From Chroococcidiopsidaceae cyanobacterium CP_BM_RX_35 (lineage in GTDB: Bacteria; Cyanobacteriota; Cyanobacteriia; Cyanobacteriales; Chroococcidiopsidaceae): DNA of 9,291 nt. Position 1 is the first letter of the stretch, and each line of letters begins with the position of its first letter. Below are positions 1 through 6,185 of the stretch, one piece after another. Both the position numbers and the translations under genes were made by a program. A model generated the notes under the pieces. It saw only the letters and a list, made by a program, of their open reading frames with translations, did no database searches and was not told where the DNA came from. The stretch spans positions 1 to 9,291 of the forward strand of contig JAFAVL010000102.1 in assembly GCA_019242465.1 (NCBI GenBank). Direction: 5' to 3'.

Positions 1-139
1 TGAGCAAGGATTATGAGTTCCTACCGACGACTAGCGAGACGATGATTTACGTAGCCATGACTCGTTTGATGTTGAGGAGGTTGACTCGAAAAGTGCAAGT
101 TGCTTGATGCTGTTTAGACTTCTCAAACAGGTTCTAAGC
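1..139 (+). mobile_element. 3' end of an IS5-like insertion sequence (left part outside window)
   Basis: The stretch holds the last codons of a transposase followed by about 30 non-coding bases that end in a motif reading outward as CTCAAACAGGTTCTAA, which has the look of the terminal inverted repeat of cyanobacterial IS5-type elements. The opposite end lies outside the window, so the repeat cannot be paired and the boundary is placed only to within a few bases. The element ends about 7 bp beyond the stop codon of the exosortase gene, so it has separated that gene from whatever once lay downstream. Confidence 0.6.
3..107 (+). CDS. IS5-family transposase, C-terminal fragment (partial)
   Basis: Reading from base 3 gives 34 codons ending in TGA at 105-107. 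The peptide runs KDYEFLPTTSETMIYVAM and then TRLMLRRLTRKVQVA, closely resembling from memory the C-terminus of many cyanobacterial IS5-type DDE transposases (pattern KDYE-LP-TSE--IYVAMIRLM-RRLA). The catalytic part lies to the left of the window, so whether the copy is intact cannot be judged. The fragment is in frame with no break. Confidence 0.7.
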   Translation, partial: SKDYEFLPTTSETMIYVAMTRLMLRRLTRKVQVA

Positions 140-145
140 ATCTTT

Positions 146-951
146 TCAAAACTGCTCTGATATCCAAAATAATAAAGCAAATATAAGTACGGAAACTATA
201 GAAAATATTTCTCCTTTGTCGGTATGCCAATATTCAAACATTTTCTGATTTGAGCCTGCTAGGATAGCTAGCATTGCGACTCGAATTCCGTTAATGATAA
301 ACCCTGTAAGGATAGCTACTACAGGCATTAAGATTTTTTTCAGAGGTTTGGTAGGAAATAACACTAAAAAAAAACTGCTATCTTCAGCATCCGAGCCATG
401 GATCTTGTACCATCACAGCTAGGAATGACCTCTATAAATCCTGGTGGTAGAATAATATAAACTCCTTGACGGGAAACATTGAATCCCAATAATCCAAGTA
501 AAGAAGTTGCAAGTTTTGCTGTTAATGTAGCTACATCGAGCAGTCGCGATAGTATTTCTTTAACGGGTAGAGCTAACATGAAAAGAATAAAAAGTTCTTT
601 TCGATATTGCTTTAATTCCCCAATACCGGAAGTCAGAAGACCAAGACCCAGAACTGAAAGAAAAGGCGAGATTTGCAGGAAAGGGTCATCACTAGAGACG
701 CAGATACTTTTAATGAGTACTGCCGCAATGACTGCTATACCAAGAAAACGAGAAAGACTTACACCTTCTAGACATAGAGTGCGGCGCTTTTTCCACAGCT
801 GGTACAGAACAATACTCCAAAAAAGTACGCTTATACTCGACAGTTCAGAGCTTCCAAACCTTAATGCCAAACTAAGATGAATAGTCATCAAGCTTAGGGC
901 TGTTCCCATAAACCACAATTTGGGACTCACTACAAGTTTGGCTAATTTCAT
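146..951 (-). pseudogene. crtA: cyanoexosortase A (PEP-CTERM transpeptidase-like), frameshifted at a T9 run
   Basis: Exosortases are multi-pass membrane proteases/transpeptidases that process PEP-CTERM sorting signals. The 5' part (951-364) encodes 195 residues with several hydrophobic helices and, near its end, EVIPSCDGT with the catalytic Cys (residue 179). The frame then meets TAG after a run of nine T. In the -1 frame it continues LVLFPTKPLKK, NGIRVAMLA (catalytic Arg) and FEYWHTDKGEIFS (His), ending at TGA 148-146. Ten T instead of nine would give one 268-residue protein with Cys179, Arg224 and His243, about the family's usual length. The start is ATG at 951 with a weak Shine-Dalgarno sequence. 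The PEP-CTERM gene lies 66 bp upstream on the same strand. The family call is firm; whether the gene is dead, expressed by slippage or misread is open. Confidence 0.85.
366..374 (-). other. Nine-T homopolymer at the exosortase frame break
   Basis: The plus strand has nine A, read as nine T in the coding strand, directly after the Ala-Val codons following the catalytic Cys region. As written the frame is GCA GTT TTT TTT TAG. One extra T changes this to GCA GTT TTT TTT TTA GTG and opens the rest of the exosortase. Runs of nine or more A or T are established sites of RNA polymerase slippage and replication slippage, and are also a common sequencing error. Confidence 0.8.
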
Positions 952-1017
952 CTTAAATAAACTGCATCAGCTTTTATATAGATCTTTCAAACTCTATAAA
1001 TGTGTATTAAGCAATCA

Positions 1018-1362
1018 CTAGTGTTGCTTTGTATCAGCCTTGAATACTTTTTTCTTTTTAAGAACTTTTAGCAAAATTCCAGCTCCTAGAGCTAAACCTA
1101 TTGTCATTATGGTAGCTGGAGGTTCGGGAACTGCCTTTGTATTTCCATTACTAGTAGTATTGCCTGGTGCAGAAAGGGTATTCCCTACAAGATTATTTGA
1201 TTGGGAATTCGGTTGATTAGAAGTTTCTGCTGATTGTGGTGAAGCATCCAGTAAGCCAGTCTGGTCTGCAAGCCCACTCACTCCCGACCCCACTACGTAG
1301 CCTGCTACTCCTATTGTTGCTAGCGAGGCAGCTATTGCTCCTACTCCCGTACTTGCTGGCAT
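1018..1362 (-). CDS. Small PEP-CTERM sorting-signal protein (114 aa), likely exosortase substrate
   Basis: The C-terminus carries a tripartite sorting signal: VPEP at residues 78-81, a hydrophobic Gly/Ala/Leu segment at about 83-101, and a basic cluster KKKK at 102-105. It is followed by an unusually long polar tail (VFKADTKQH). Residues 1-30 are Gly/Ala/Val-rich and hydrophobic but have no basic residues, so they are an atypical signal peptide. Residues 40-77 are a low-complexity Ser/Asn/Gln/Thr spacer, as in many surface-anchored proteins. The start ATG at 1362 has a strong Shine-Dalgarno GGAAGGAGA at 1376-1368. The gene precedes the exosortase by 66 bp on the same strand, so it is probably the local substrate. 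Its biological role is not visible in the sequence. Confidence 0.75.
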   Translation of the reverse strand: MPASTGVGAIAASLATIGVAGYVVGSGVSGLADQTGLLDASPQSAETSNQPNSQSNNLVGNTLSAPGNTTSNGNTKAVPEPPATIMTIGLALGAGILLKVLKKKKVFKADTKQH

Positions 1363-1676
1363 CTACATCTCCTTCCTTCATTCAGTGAGGCTAATCGCTT
1401 ACTTTAGCTACGCTAAAGTATGGCTGTCGAGTTTTCTCATATCTATTAGAATCCTATATTTCCAAACTTTTAACAAGCTGTTTATAAAAACTTTGTAAAG
1501 CCTTATGGGGATGGAGAAAAACCAATATACGCTTGGTCAGGCTGAGCATGGCGCTATCAGCATGCAATCTATATTCACCGATCACCGAGTCTTTAATCTT
1601 TCCAGGTTACTTGACGCTCTCCTGTTGCCGTGAAAGTCCCGATACAATAAAGGCAACGGTGCAAGGAGCAACTTCC
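1363..1676. other. Divergent intergenic region between the PEP-CTERM and DUF29 genes
   Basis: This stretch of about 314 bp is AT-rich near the PEP-CTERM gene and should hold the outward promoters of both genes. It contains the PEP-CTERM Shine-Dalgarno sequence, a 9-bp dyad at 1400-1420, and on the plus strand the DUF29 Shine-Dalgarno AAGGAG at 1663-1668. No clean -35/-10 pair at 16-18 bp spacing was found on either strand. An open frame in front of the DUF29 start (from 1533) has no coding features and is taken as leader. Confidence 0.5.
1400..1420 (-). promoter_or_regulatory. Perfect 9-bp inverted repeat in the PEP-CTERM 5' leader
   Basis: The arm TACTTTAGC (1400-1408) is separated by three bases from its exact reverse complement GCTAAAGTA (1412-1420). 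The dyad lies 38 bp upstream of the PEP-CTERM start codon. It could be an operator or an mRNA hairpin; no T-run follows on either strand, so it is not a standard terminator. No regulator is known to match it. Confidence 0.4.
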
Positions 1677-2132
1677 ATGACCCAAGCCCAAACCCAAAAA
1701 ACTTTGTATGAGCAGGATCTAGTTGCCTGGTTTGATGACACGGTGGTTAAGCTCAAGCAAAAACGGTTTGATGAAATTGATATCGACAGCCTGGTGGAGG
1801 AGATTGAAGGCTTGGCAGGACGCGATCGACGAGAGCTAAAAAATCGCCTGGAAGTATTGCTCAATCATTTGCTCAAACGGCTCTATGTTAATGCTCCGAA
1901 CGACCAGCGGAGCTGGGAACTCACGATTCGAGAACAGCGCAGACAGTTAAGTAACTTGTTAGACCAATCCTCAAGCCTGCGAAACTATCTGATTGAAGTG
2001 TTTCCCGCCTGTTGGCAAAATGCCCTGTCAGACGCACAAGAAGATTATTCTGAGTACCAGTTTCCCGATCAGTGGCAATTTAGCACCGAAATTGATGTGC
2101 TTTTGAATGAAAAATTTTGGGAAAAGTTATGA
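1677..2132 (+). CDS. DUF29 domain-containing protein (151 aa)
   Basis: The protein opens MTQAQTQKTLYEQDLVAWFD and continues with a charged helix, DSLVEEIEGLAGRDRRELKNRL at about 38-58, a helical hydrophobic segment LEVLLNHLLKRLY (58-70), and a Trp/Arg-rich part SWELTIREQRRQL. This is the characteristic layout and length (about 140-155 aa) of DUF29 proteins, which occur in many copies in cyanobacteria. No biochemical function is established. It has no signal peptide or membrane span and is probably cytosolic. ATG 1677 is preferred over upstream in-frame GTG codons because AAGGAG (1663-1668) lies 8 bp before it and DUF29 homology begins there. Confidence 0.8.
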   Translation: MTQAQTQKTLYEQDLVAWFDDTVVKLKQKRFDEIDIDSLVEEIEGLAGRDRRELKNRLEVLLNHLLKRLYVNAPNDQRSWELTIREQRRQLSNLLDQSSSLRNYLIEVFPACWQNALSDAQEDYSEYQFPDQWQFSTEIDVLLNEKFWEKL

Positions 2133-2248
2133 CTGATTCAATTTCTTGTCGTCGACGATCGTGCCGTGGTGCGAAACTGGTTGGTGCTGAGTTGATTCCC
2201 TTTCCCAGGAGTCTTCTGTCCTCAAAACTTTTTGCAACACAACCTTAC

Positions 2249-2509
2249 CTACAAGCTCTTCCACTCTTCCTGAGTAGGAACATCGCTTTCTTCATACTTA
2301 TTTGCACAATCGCGGCAAACCGGAACGTTTTTCTTCGTACTCCAATATCTTGTCCGCCTAGCACAGAAACAGCAATTCTCCCTTGGCAGAAACCACAACC
2401 ATGGAGCTTCCCGATAAATCTGAATTTTTGTCTCACCAAGGAGCCTAGAGTTTTGACTCTGTAAATAATTCCTTGTAGCTACCTTGATTTTAGCGAGAAA
2501 GCCTTGCAT
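2249..2509 (-). CDS. Small putative zinc-ribbon protein (86 aa), hypothetical
   Basis: Not assigned to a named family. The basic, helical N-terminus (residues 1-35) is followed by PWLWFLPREN and a Cys arrangement of CCFC (Cys46, 47, 49) and CRDC (Cys65, Cys68), that is two CxxC pairs spaced like a zinc ribbon. It ends SDVPTQEEWKSL. The double CxxC, aromatic residues and acidic tail favour a real gene over chance. The start is uncertain: ATG 2509 has no convincing Shine-Dalgarno sequence, and the frame stays open upstream to about 2587 without an ATG, GTG or TTG, so the true start may be lost. It faces the DUF29 gene convergently. Confidence 0.5.
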   Translation of the reverse strand: MQGFLAKIKVATRNYLQSQNSRLLGETKIQIYREAPWLWFLPRENCCFCARRTRYWSTKKNVPVCRDCANKYEESDVPTQEEWKSL

Positions 2510-2644
2510 GAACTTAGTCTTTGTGATGAAAGGGTGAATTTCTTCCTCTAGAAAGGATAATTGATTGGTGTAGCAGTGGTGTGAATACTATAAATAGTTA
2601 TCACATAGAGCAAAAGCCGAAGTTTAATGTTTTCAATGGCACAT

Positions 2645-2661
2645 ATTGTTATCATAACAAT
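2645..2661. promoter_or_regulatory. 17-bp palindrome, possible operator
   Basis: ATTGTTAT (2645-2652) and ATAACAAT (2654-2661) are exact reverse complements around a single C. Such a tight, AT-rich dyad is typical in size for a dimeric regulator's site. It lies about 175 bp upstream of the YdcF-like gene. No regulator gene is adjacent. Confidence 0.35.
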
Positions 2662-2692
2662 GATAGCAAGACATCAGTTTCAGGTAGCAAGG

Positions 2693-2795
2693 TAGACTCA
2701 AGGGTTTGCCTGGGGCAGCTCCGGCACAGCGTTCATATTGGGGAGGGTGGACACCACCTGAGTTTCAGTAGATCTCCCTTGAGCGGATGAGTCTA
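2693..2795 (+). ncRNA. Candidate structured RNA or leader upstream of the YdcF-like gene
   Basis: TAGACTCA (2693-2700) pairs with TGAGTCTA (2788-2795), and the overlapping CTCAAGGG (2697-2704) pairs alternatively with CCCTTGAG (2776-2783). Inside this closing stem are a hairpin at 2708-2725 (GCC/GGC plus GGGG/CTCC) and another at 2746-2758 (GGTGG-ACA-CCACC). The mutually exclusive outer stems are suggestive of a switch, but no known riboswitch consensus is recognised. It ends 39 bp before the downstream gene. The folding was done by eye, without energy calculation. Confidence 0.3.
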
Positions 2796-2834
2796 TTGTG
2801 TGCGAGTAATTACTGAGTTTCTCAAGATACGTAC

Positions 2835-3545
2835 TTGTGGCAGCAGATGCTAGTACTCTTAGCTTTGTTAAAATTGACTTGGCTCATTCGCTCCCGACGC
2901 AAAAAACGGCAGTCAATGATCCTGGCAGCCATTTCAGTGCTGGTTTATGCTGTCGTCAATTCTGAATCTATGGTTGTCCTAGCAATTCAAGAGCTAGTTG
3001 GTTCATTTCCAGCAGATTCCGGTACGACTGTTGACACGATTGTAGTTTTAGGTCGAGGAGAAAAACTGAGAGATAGTAGAACTGAGATGGCTATCCAACT
3101 TTGGGAAGCTAAACGAGCACGAAGCATCTTTGTCAGTGGGATGATGGATGCTCCACAGATAACAGAGCAGCTGCAGGCAAAAGGCATTCCTCGTCAGGTG
3201 CTAAGCGGTGAAAGCTGTTCTCAAAATACTGAAGAAAATGCCTTGTTTACAGCAGCTGTGCTACACCCACAGGGAATTCGACGAATTCTCTTGATTACTG
3301 ACTTACCCCACATGTTGCGCTCGTTTCTCACGTTCCGTAGTTTTGGGTTTACAGTCATACCCCACACAAGTCCTCTGCCGCCTCACTGGACTTTCAAGCA
3401 AAAGAGCCTTGTAGTGTTTCGAGAATGCTTAGGATCGCTCGGCTATGCTTTGTGGGGGCGTTTTCAACCGCGACCCGACTCTGAAATCAAACATCCACCA
3501 GCTCTCGTATTAGAAAGACTTTCAACATGGCATTGCCGTTTGTGA
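2835..3545 (+). CDS. YdcF/ElyC/SanA-family (DUF218) membrane-anchored protein
   Basis: Two hydrophobic segments (about residues 4-18 and 28-52) flank a basic RSRRKKR loop, followed by an extracytoplasmic-type DUF218 domain. Its landmarks are DTIVVLGRG (67-75), FVSG (99-102), CSQNTEENA (128-136), ITDLPHMLR (154-162) and VIPHTSPLPP (174-183). DUF218 proteins such as SanA and ElyC affect envelope integrity or polysaccharide handling; the reaction is not established. The start is uncertain: TTG 2835 or ATG 2847, neither with a good Shine-Dalgarno sequence. The last 10 or so residues (LERLSTWHCRL) are encoded by a 61-bp repeat also found after hicA, so the native C-terminus may have been replaced. 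Confidence 0.75.
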   Translation: MWQQMLVLLALLKLTWLIRSRRKKRQSMILAAISVLVYAVVNSESMVVLAIQELVGSFPADSGTTVDTIVVLGRGEKLRDSRTEMAIQLWEAKRARSIFVSGMMDAPQITEQLQAKGIPRQVLSGESCSQNTEENALFTAAVLHPQGIRRILLITDLPHMLRSFLTFRSFGFTVIPHTSPLPPHWTFKQKSLVVFRECLGSLGYALWGRFQPRPDSEIKHPPALVLERLSTWHCRL

Positions 3546-3570
3546 ATTCGGTAGATTTGTGGCATAAGTC
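3510..3570 (+). repeat. Dispersed 61-bp repeat, copy A
   Basis: This copy matches 7472-7532 at 51 of 61 positions without gaps, in the same orientation. It overlaps the end and stop codon of the YdcF-like gene. The most conserved blocks are ACTTTCAAC, GCATTGCCGTTT and TTGTGGCAT. Similarity does not extend beyond the 61 bp on either side. No named repeat family is recognised. Confidence 0.75.
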
Positions 3571-3604
3571 AGCGAAGGTTTTGTCTTGAGGGGATTTGCA
3601 AGAA

Positions 3605-4030
3605 TCAAGTGTACGCCGCCCGTTCATCAATGGCTCTTTTGATACAGTCTCTCATTTTCTCGGCTAAAAGAGGTGATTCCATAATAAAAGTATAGTTTCC
3701 TGGAATCTGATGTATTTCAACTCCTGCTTTAGCAATCTTGCCCCAACCATACTCTGGAGCTATTTTGATGCCTGGAGGTGATTCCATTGCTCGAAAGATG
3801 GTTATTACTCCTTGAAAGGGCTGAGGAACATAGCTTCTATGCAATTTAGTGGAGAATTCTTCCAGCTTTTTAAGTGTACTAGAAACCTTGTTATTACTGT
3901 CCCTCAGTTGAACCACTGGAGTAACATATTCACAAGGAGAATGTGCTATGACATATGAACTTATGCGATTCATAATTCGTTCAAGAGGATTTTCCTTATT
4001 ATTTCCTAGAGTATTTGATGTGTTTCTAGG
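3605..4030 (-). pseudogene. C-terminal fragment of an NRPS/PKS-type thioesterase domain, truncated by an IS
   Basis: Residues near the end read YVPQPFQGVITIFRAMESPP, then GWGKIAKAGVEIHQIPGNYTF and AEKMRDCIKRAI. This matches the last part of type I thioesterase (alpha/beta hydrolase) domains of peptide or polyketide synthases (pattern Y-P-PYPG-ITLFRA-E ... GWG-LA-GG-EIH-VPG-H). The catalytic His expected after VPG(D/N) is Tyr here (PGNYTF), and about four residues are missing after it, so the domain is probably inactive. The upstream 60 residues are not recognisable. The frame continues into the IS end, giving a false start MKNLQI at 4060, so native coding is taken to begin at 4030. No synthase modules are nearby. 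Confidence 0.55.
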
Positions 4031-4077
4031 TAGAAAAATTTCTATCTGTAAATTTTTCATTGATAATCCGGTAGACT
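4031..4077 (+). repeat. Left terminal inverted repeat of the ISKra4-like element
   Basis: Reading inward it contains TCTATCTGTAAATTTT, then TCATTGAT and GGTAGACT. The right end read inward has the same core with C in place of one T and GGTAGCCT. On the minus strand this arm translates as MKNLQIEIFL, creating a spurious N-terminus for the neighbouring thioesterase remnant. Confidence 0.7.
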
Positions 4078-4128
4078 GTGAGACGGAGCCCCGGTGGGGA
4101 GGAAGGTGCAGCAAAGGAGCCAAGTCAG

Positions 4129-5490
4129 ATGAGAGCCAAGGTGGAATTAGTGATCCGGGATGAAGACGGCAACATCTTGAGTCAACTCGACCCCTACTTG
4201 ATGGACTTGGGCAGCCAAAGCTTGCATGACATCGAAGGAGCAGTAGAGAACTGGAGACAAAAAATCCTGCTGACATCGAAGCTGACTTGCTGAACAAGGC
4301 TCAAAGCCAGTTCACGCAACAGGCAAAAAAACAGTGACCTTATCTGTAATGGTACCAGCCCTGTATACATCAAGACTCTGCATGGAAAATTTCAATTCCA
4401 GTTGCAGAAATATCAGGCAGAAGGAAAAGGATTAAGCTACTTTGAGCTAACTCACCAATTGGCAGAAGGATATATCAGTCCAAGATTACAAGAATTTAGT
4501 GCTTACTACAGCAATCGGCTTAGCTATGAGGAAGTCGAAAAGTTAGTAGGAAGAGTGAGTGGAGAACGGTTATTGAGCGACCAGAAGATCGGGCAGATTG
4601 TGAGTGATAAAGCTCAAAAACTGAGCCAAGAGATGCAAGAAGATGTGAGAGCAACTCTATCTGAAACTCAAGAATATCAGCTGAAAGTCAATCCTAAAGT
4701 AGATATTTATAACTCAGAAGAGAAAGAAATTCTGTTGTTTGATGATGGTATCCAGGTTAAAGGGCAAAAATCCCAAAGGCAACCGCTAGAGCAGGAAAGG
4801 GGAGACAAGAGGCAAGGCACACTCAAGACAAAAACGCCAGCTGTGGTTACAGATGTTGTCCTGTTGCAGAGAGCAACGGTGGGATTTGAATACATTGCTG
4901 CACCAATAAACCAGGTAGGGTCAGACTTGCTGAGTTTAAGCGATGTCATCCGAGCGAAGATCAGACAAGAGTACCGTAAGGAAACGAATCCTTTGAATCT
5001 GGTAGCCATTACTGATGGAGATAGAGCGATTCGTCACAGACTCCTTGCTATTTTTGAAGCAGGAGTTACCATGATTTTAGATTGGTATCATTTATGCAAA
5101 AAACTGCGGCAATTGATGTCGATGATTGCTGTAGATAAAGTAGAAAAACTCAGTCACCTGAAATTCCTAATTCCTCAACTCTGGCAGGGGAAGGTGACTG
5201 TTGCTCTGGAGTATCTGAAGACTCAGGTTAAAGTTAGAAATCAAGAAAAGTGGTTAGAATTAATTGGTTATCTGGAGAAGCATCAGTCGGAAATTATTAA
5301 TTACAATCGGCGTCACCTTGTTGGTAAAACTATTGGCAGTGGGCGGATGGAAAAGGGAGTAGACCTAACCGTTGGACGTCGCCAGAAAAAGAAAGCTATA
5401 AGTTGGAGACCCTTGGGTAGCAGAGCCTTGAGTTTACTACGCATAGTTTAACTCAACGGGCAGTGACAGCAACTCTGGTTTCCCGCCTAG
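4129..5490 (+). pseudogene. ISKra4-family DDE transposase, disrupted
   Basis: The start ATG 4129 follows AAAGGAG (4113-4119). The N-terminal part reads MRAKVELVIRDEDGNILSQL and SLHDIEGAVENWRQK. After an A6 run (4259-4264) the family sequence moves to another frame (ADIEADLLNKAQSQFT) and returns after an A7 run (4325-4331), leaving TGA at 4291 in the main frame. From there to 5448 the catalytic part is open: FDDGI (Asp, 4741-4746), ITDGDRA (Asp, 5014) and GRMEKGVD (Glu, 5350), fitting a DDE triad, plus ILDWYHLCKKL and VGRRQKKK. TAA (5449) and TGA (5464) interrupt the expected tail LNGQ-QQLWFPA, which ends at TAG 5488. At least three lesions make it non-functional as written. Confidence 0.8.
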
Positions 5491-5531
5491 GCTACCTAAT
5501 CAATGGAAAATTTACAGATAGATAACTTCTA
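5489..5531 (-). repeat. Right terminal inverted repeat of the ISKra4-like element
   Basis: It is the inverted partner of 4031-4077. On the plus strand it translates as MENLQIDNFY and so supplies a false start (ATG 5503) to the adjoining tnpB remnant. Its inner edge overlaps the transposase stop codon. Confidence 0.7.
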
Positions 5532-5532
5532 T

Positions 5533-6185
5533 GCCTCAATTAAGAGTGCCAACCAGAGGAAGAAATCTGGAGATATTCAAGCTAAGTATCCACGTCGTCG
5601 CAAGTACTTCTACAAAATTACGTGGAAATCTGCGGCAATAAGGTTGAAAGACGGAAAACTCATACTCGTTAATGGTAGGGGAAATGAGCCACTATTTATT
5701 GATTGGCAGTGGGACAAACCAAAGCAAGTGGAGATTGGTTGGAAGCAAAGCGGTGGCTATCAGTTGAGGGCAACCTATTCAGTTACAGCAACAACCGTTC
5801 CTGTCGGGAAGGTGATATCAGAGATATCAGAAAGTCCATAGACTATGGCAAGGAGATGAACCAGAGACTACATAGTTGGTCTTTTGGAAAGTTTCGAGAA
5901 CTGCTTACCTACAAAGCTCAACTAGCAGGTATACAAGTTGCCTTGCAGAACGAGAAGGACACTAGCAAGACTTGTCCCAAATGTGGCAAAAAACATAAGC
6001 CTCATAGCAGACTGTACAAGTGTCGTTCCTGTGGCTTTAAGTTCGACCGCGATGGCGTAGGTGCCATCAATATCAGGTCGAAGTATCTGGGATGCTTAGG
6101 TGTCCCAGTAGTAGGAGTTATGGCGACTCCCTTGGGAGTGAGGTACCGCCCTCATCTTCAATGTAGCTCAATGTCCCCTGCGTAG
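5533..6185 (+). pseudogene. tnpB: tnpB (IS200/IS605/IS607-type RNA-guided nuclease) remnant, 5'-truncated with internal deletion
   Basis: Two frames together cover parts of a cyanobacterial-type TnpB. The first (5533-5841) gives SIKSANQRKKSGDIQAKYP, WKSAAIRLKDGKLILVNG and VEIGWKQSGGYQLRATYSV, the part preceding RuvC-I. The second picks up near 5812 with GDIRDIRKSIDYGKEMNQ and LHSWSFGKFRELLTYKAQ, then the zinc finger CPKCGK...CRSCG (Cys codons at 5973, 5982, 6021, 6030) and RuvC-III DRDGVGAINI. The whole RuvC-I segment with its catalytic Asp is missing, and the frame changes at the join, where GTGATATC motifs lie. The N-terminus is cut by the IS at 5531. An intact TnpB is about 400 aa, so this is a dead remnant. 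Confidence 0.8.

Larger units (their letters stand above)
2510..2834. other. Intergenic region upstream of the YdcF-like gene
   Basis: This stretch of about 325 bp has no convincing gene. Its left half is AT-rich and contains a 17-bp palindrome (2645-2661). Its right half (about 2690-2795) is more GC-rich and shows several complementary segments that could fold as RNA. Short open frames here on both strands lack ribosome sites and recognisable motifs. No confident promoter was identified. Confidence 0.45.
4031..5531 (+). mobile_element. ISKra4-like insertion sequence, inactivated
   Basis: About 1.5 kb is bounded by inverted ends whose 24-bp core (4041-4064 and 5499-5522) matches with one mismatch, with looser matching outward to TAGAA (4031 / 5531) and inward past GGTAG. 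The single transposase gene fills the interior. No target-site duplication is evident at the outer ends. Both neighbours, a thioesterase fragment on the left and tnpB on the right, are truncated exactly at the element and are not two halves of one gene. This points to rearrangement or deletion after insertion. Confidence 0.7.

Noticed and set aside
479..880. A 133-codon plus-strand frame
   Set aside because: It lies entirely antisense to the clear exosortase coding sequence and has a random-looking composition.
2117..2464. A 115-codon plus-strand frame whose internal ATG overlaps the DUF29 stop as ATGA
   Set aside because: It has no family resemblance and runs antisense through the CxxC-containing frame at 2249-2509, which has better protein-like features.
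2697..2889. Minus-strand open frame of about 62 codons, Pro/Ser/Thr-rich near its end
   Set aside because: It has no ATG, GTG or TTG start in a usable position, overlaps the start of the YdcF-like gene, and has no recognisable motif.
4061..4297. N-terminal extension of the minus-strand thioesterase frame to 4297
   Set aside because: This part is antisense to the transposase 5' end and inside the IS; only sequence beyond the left IS end belongs to the remnant.
4064..5501. TAATC on both sides of the inner GGTAG/CTACC motifs as a target-site duplication
   Set aside because: These bases lie within the longer inverted repeats, so they are mirrored parts of the IS ends rather than duplicated target.
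5503..5532. ATG 5503 as the true start of tnpB
   Set aside because: The first ten codons are the right terminal repeat of the IS; recognisable tnpB sequence begins after it.
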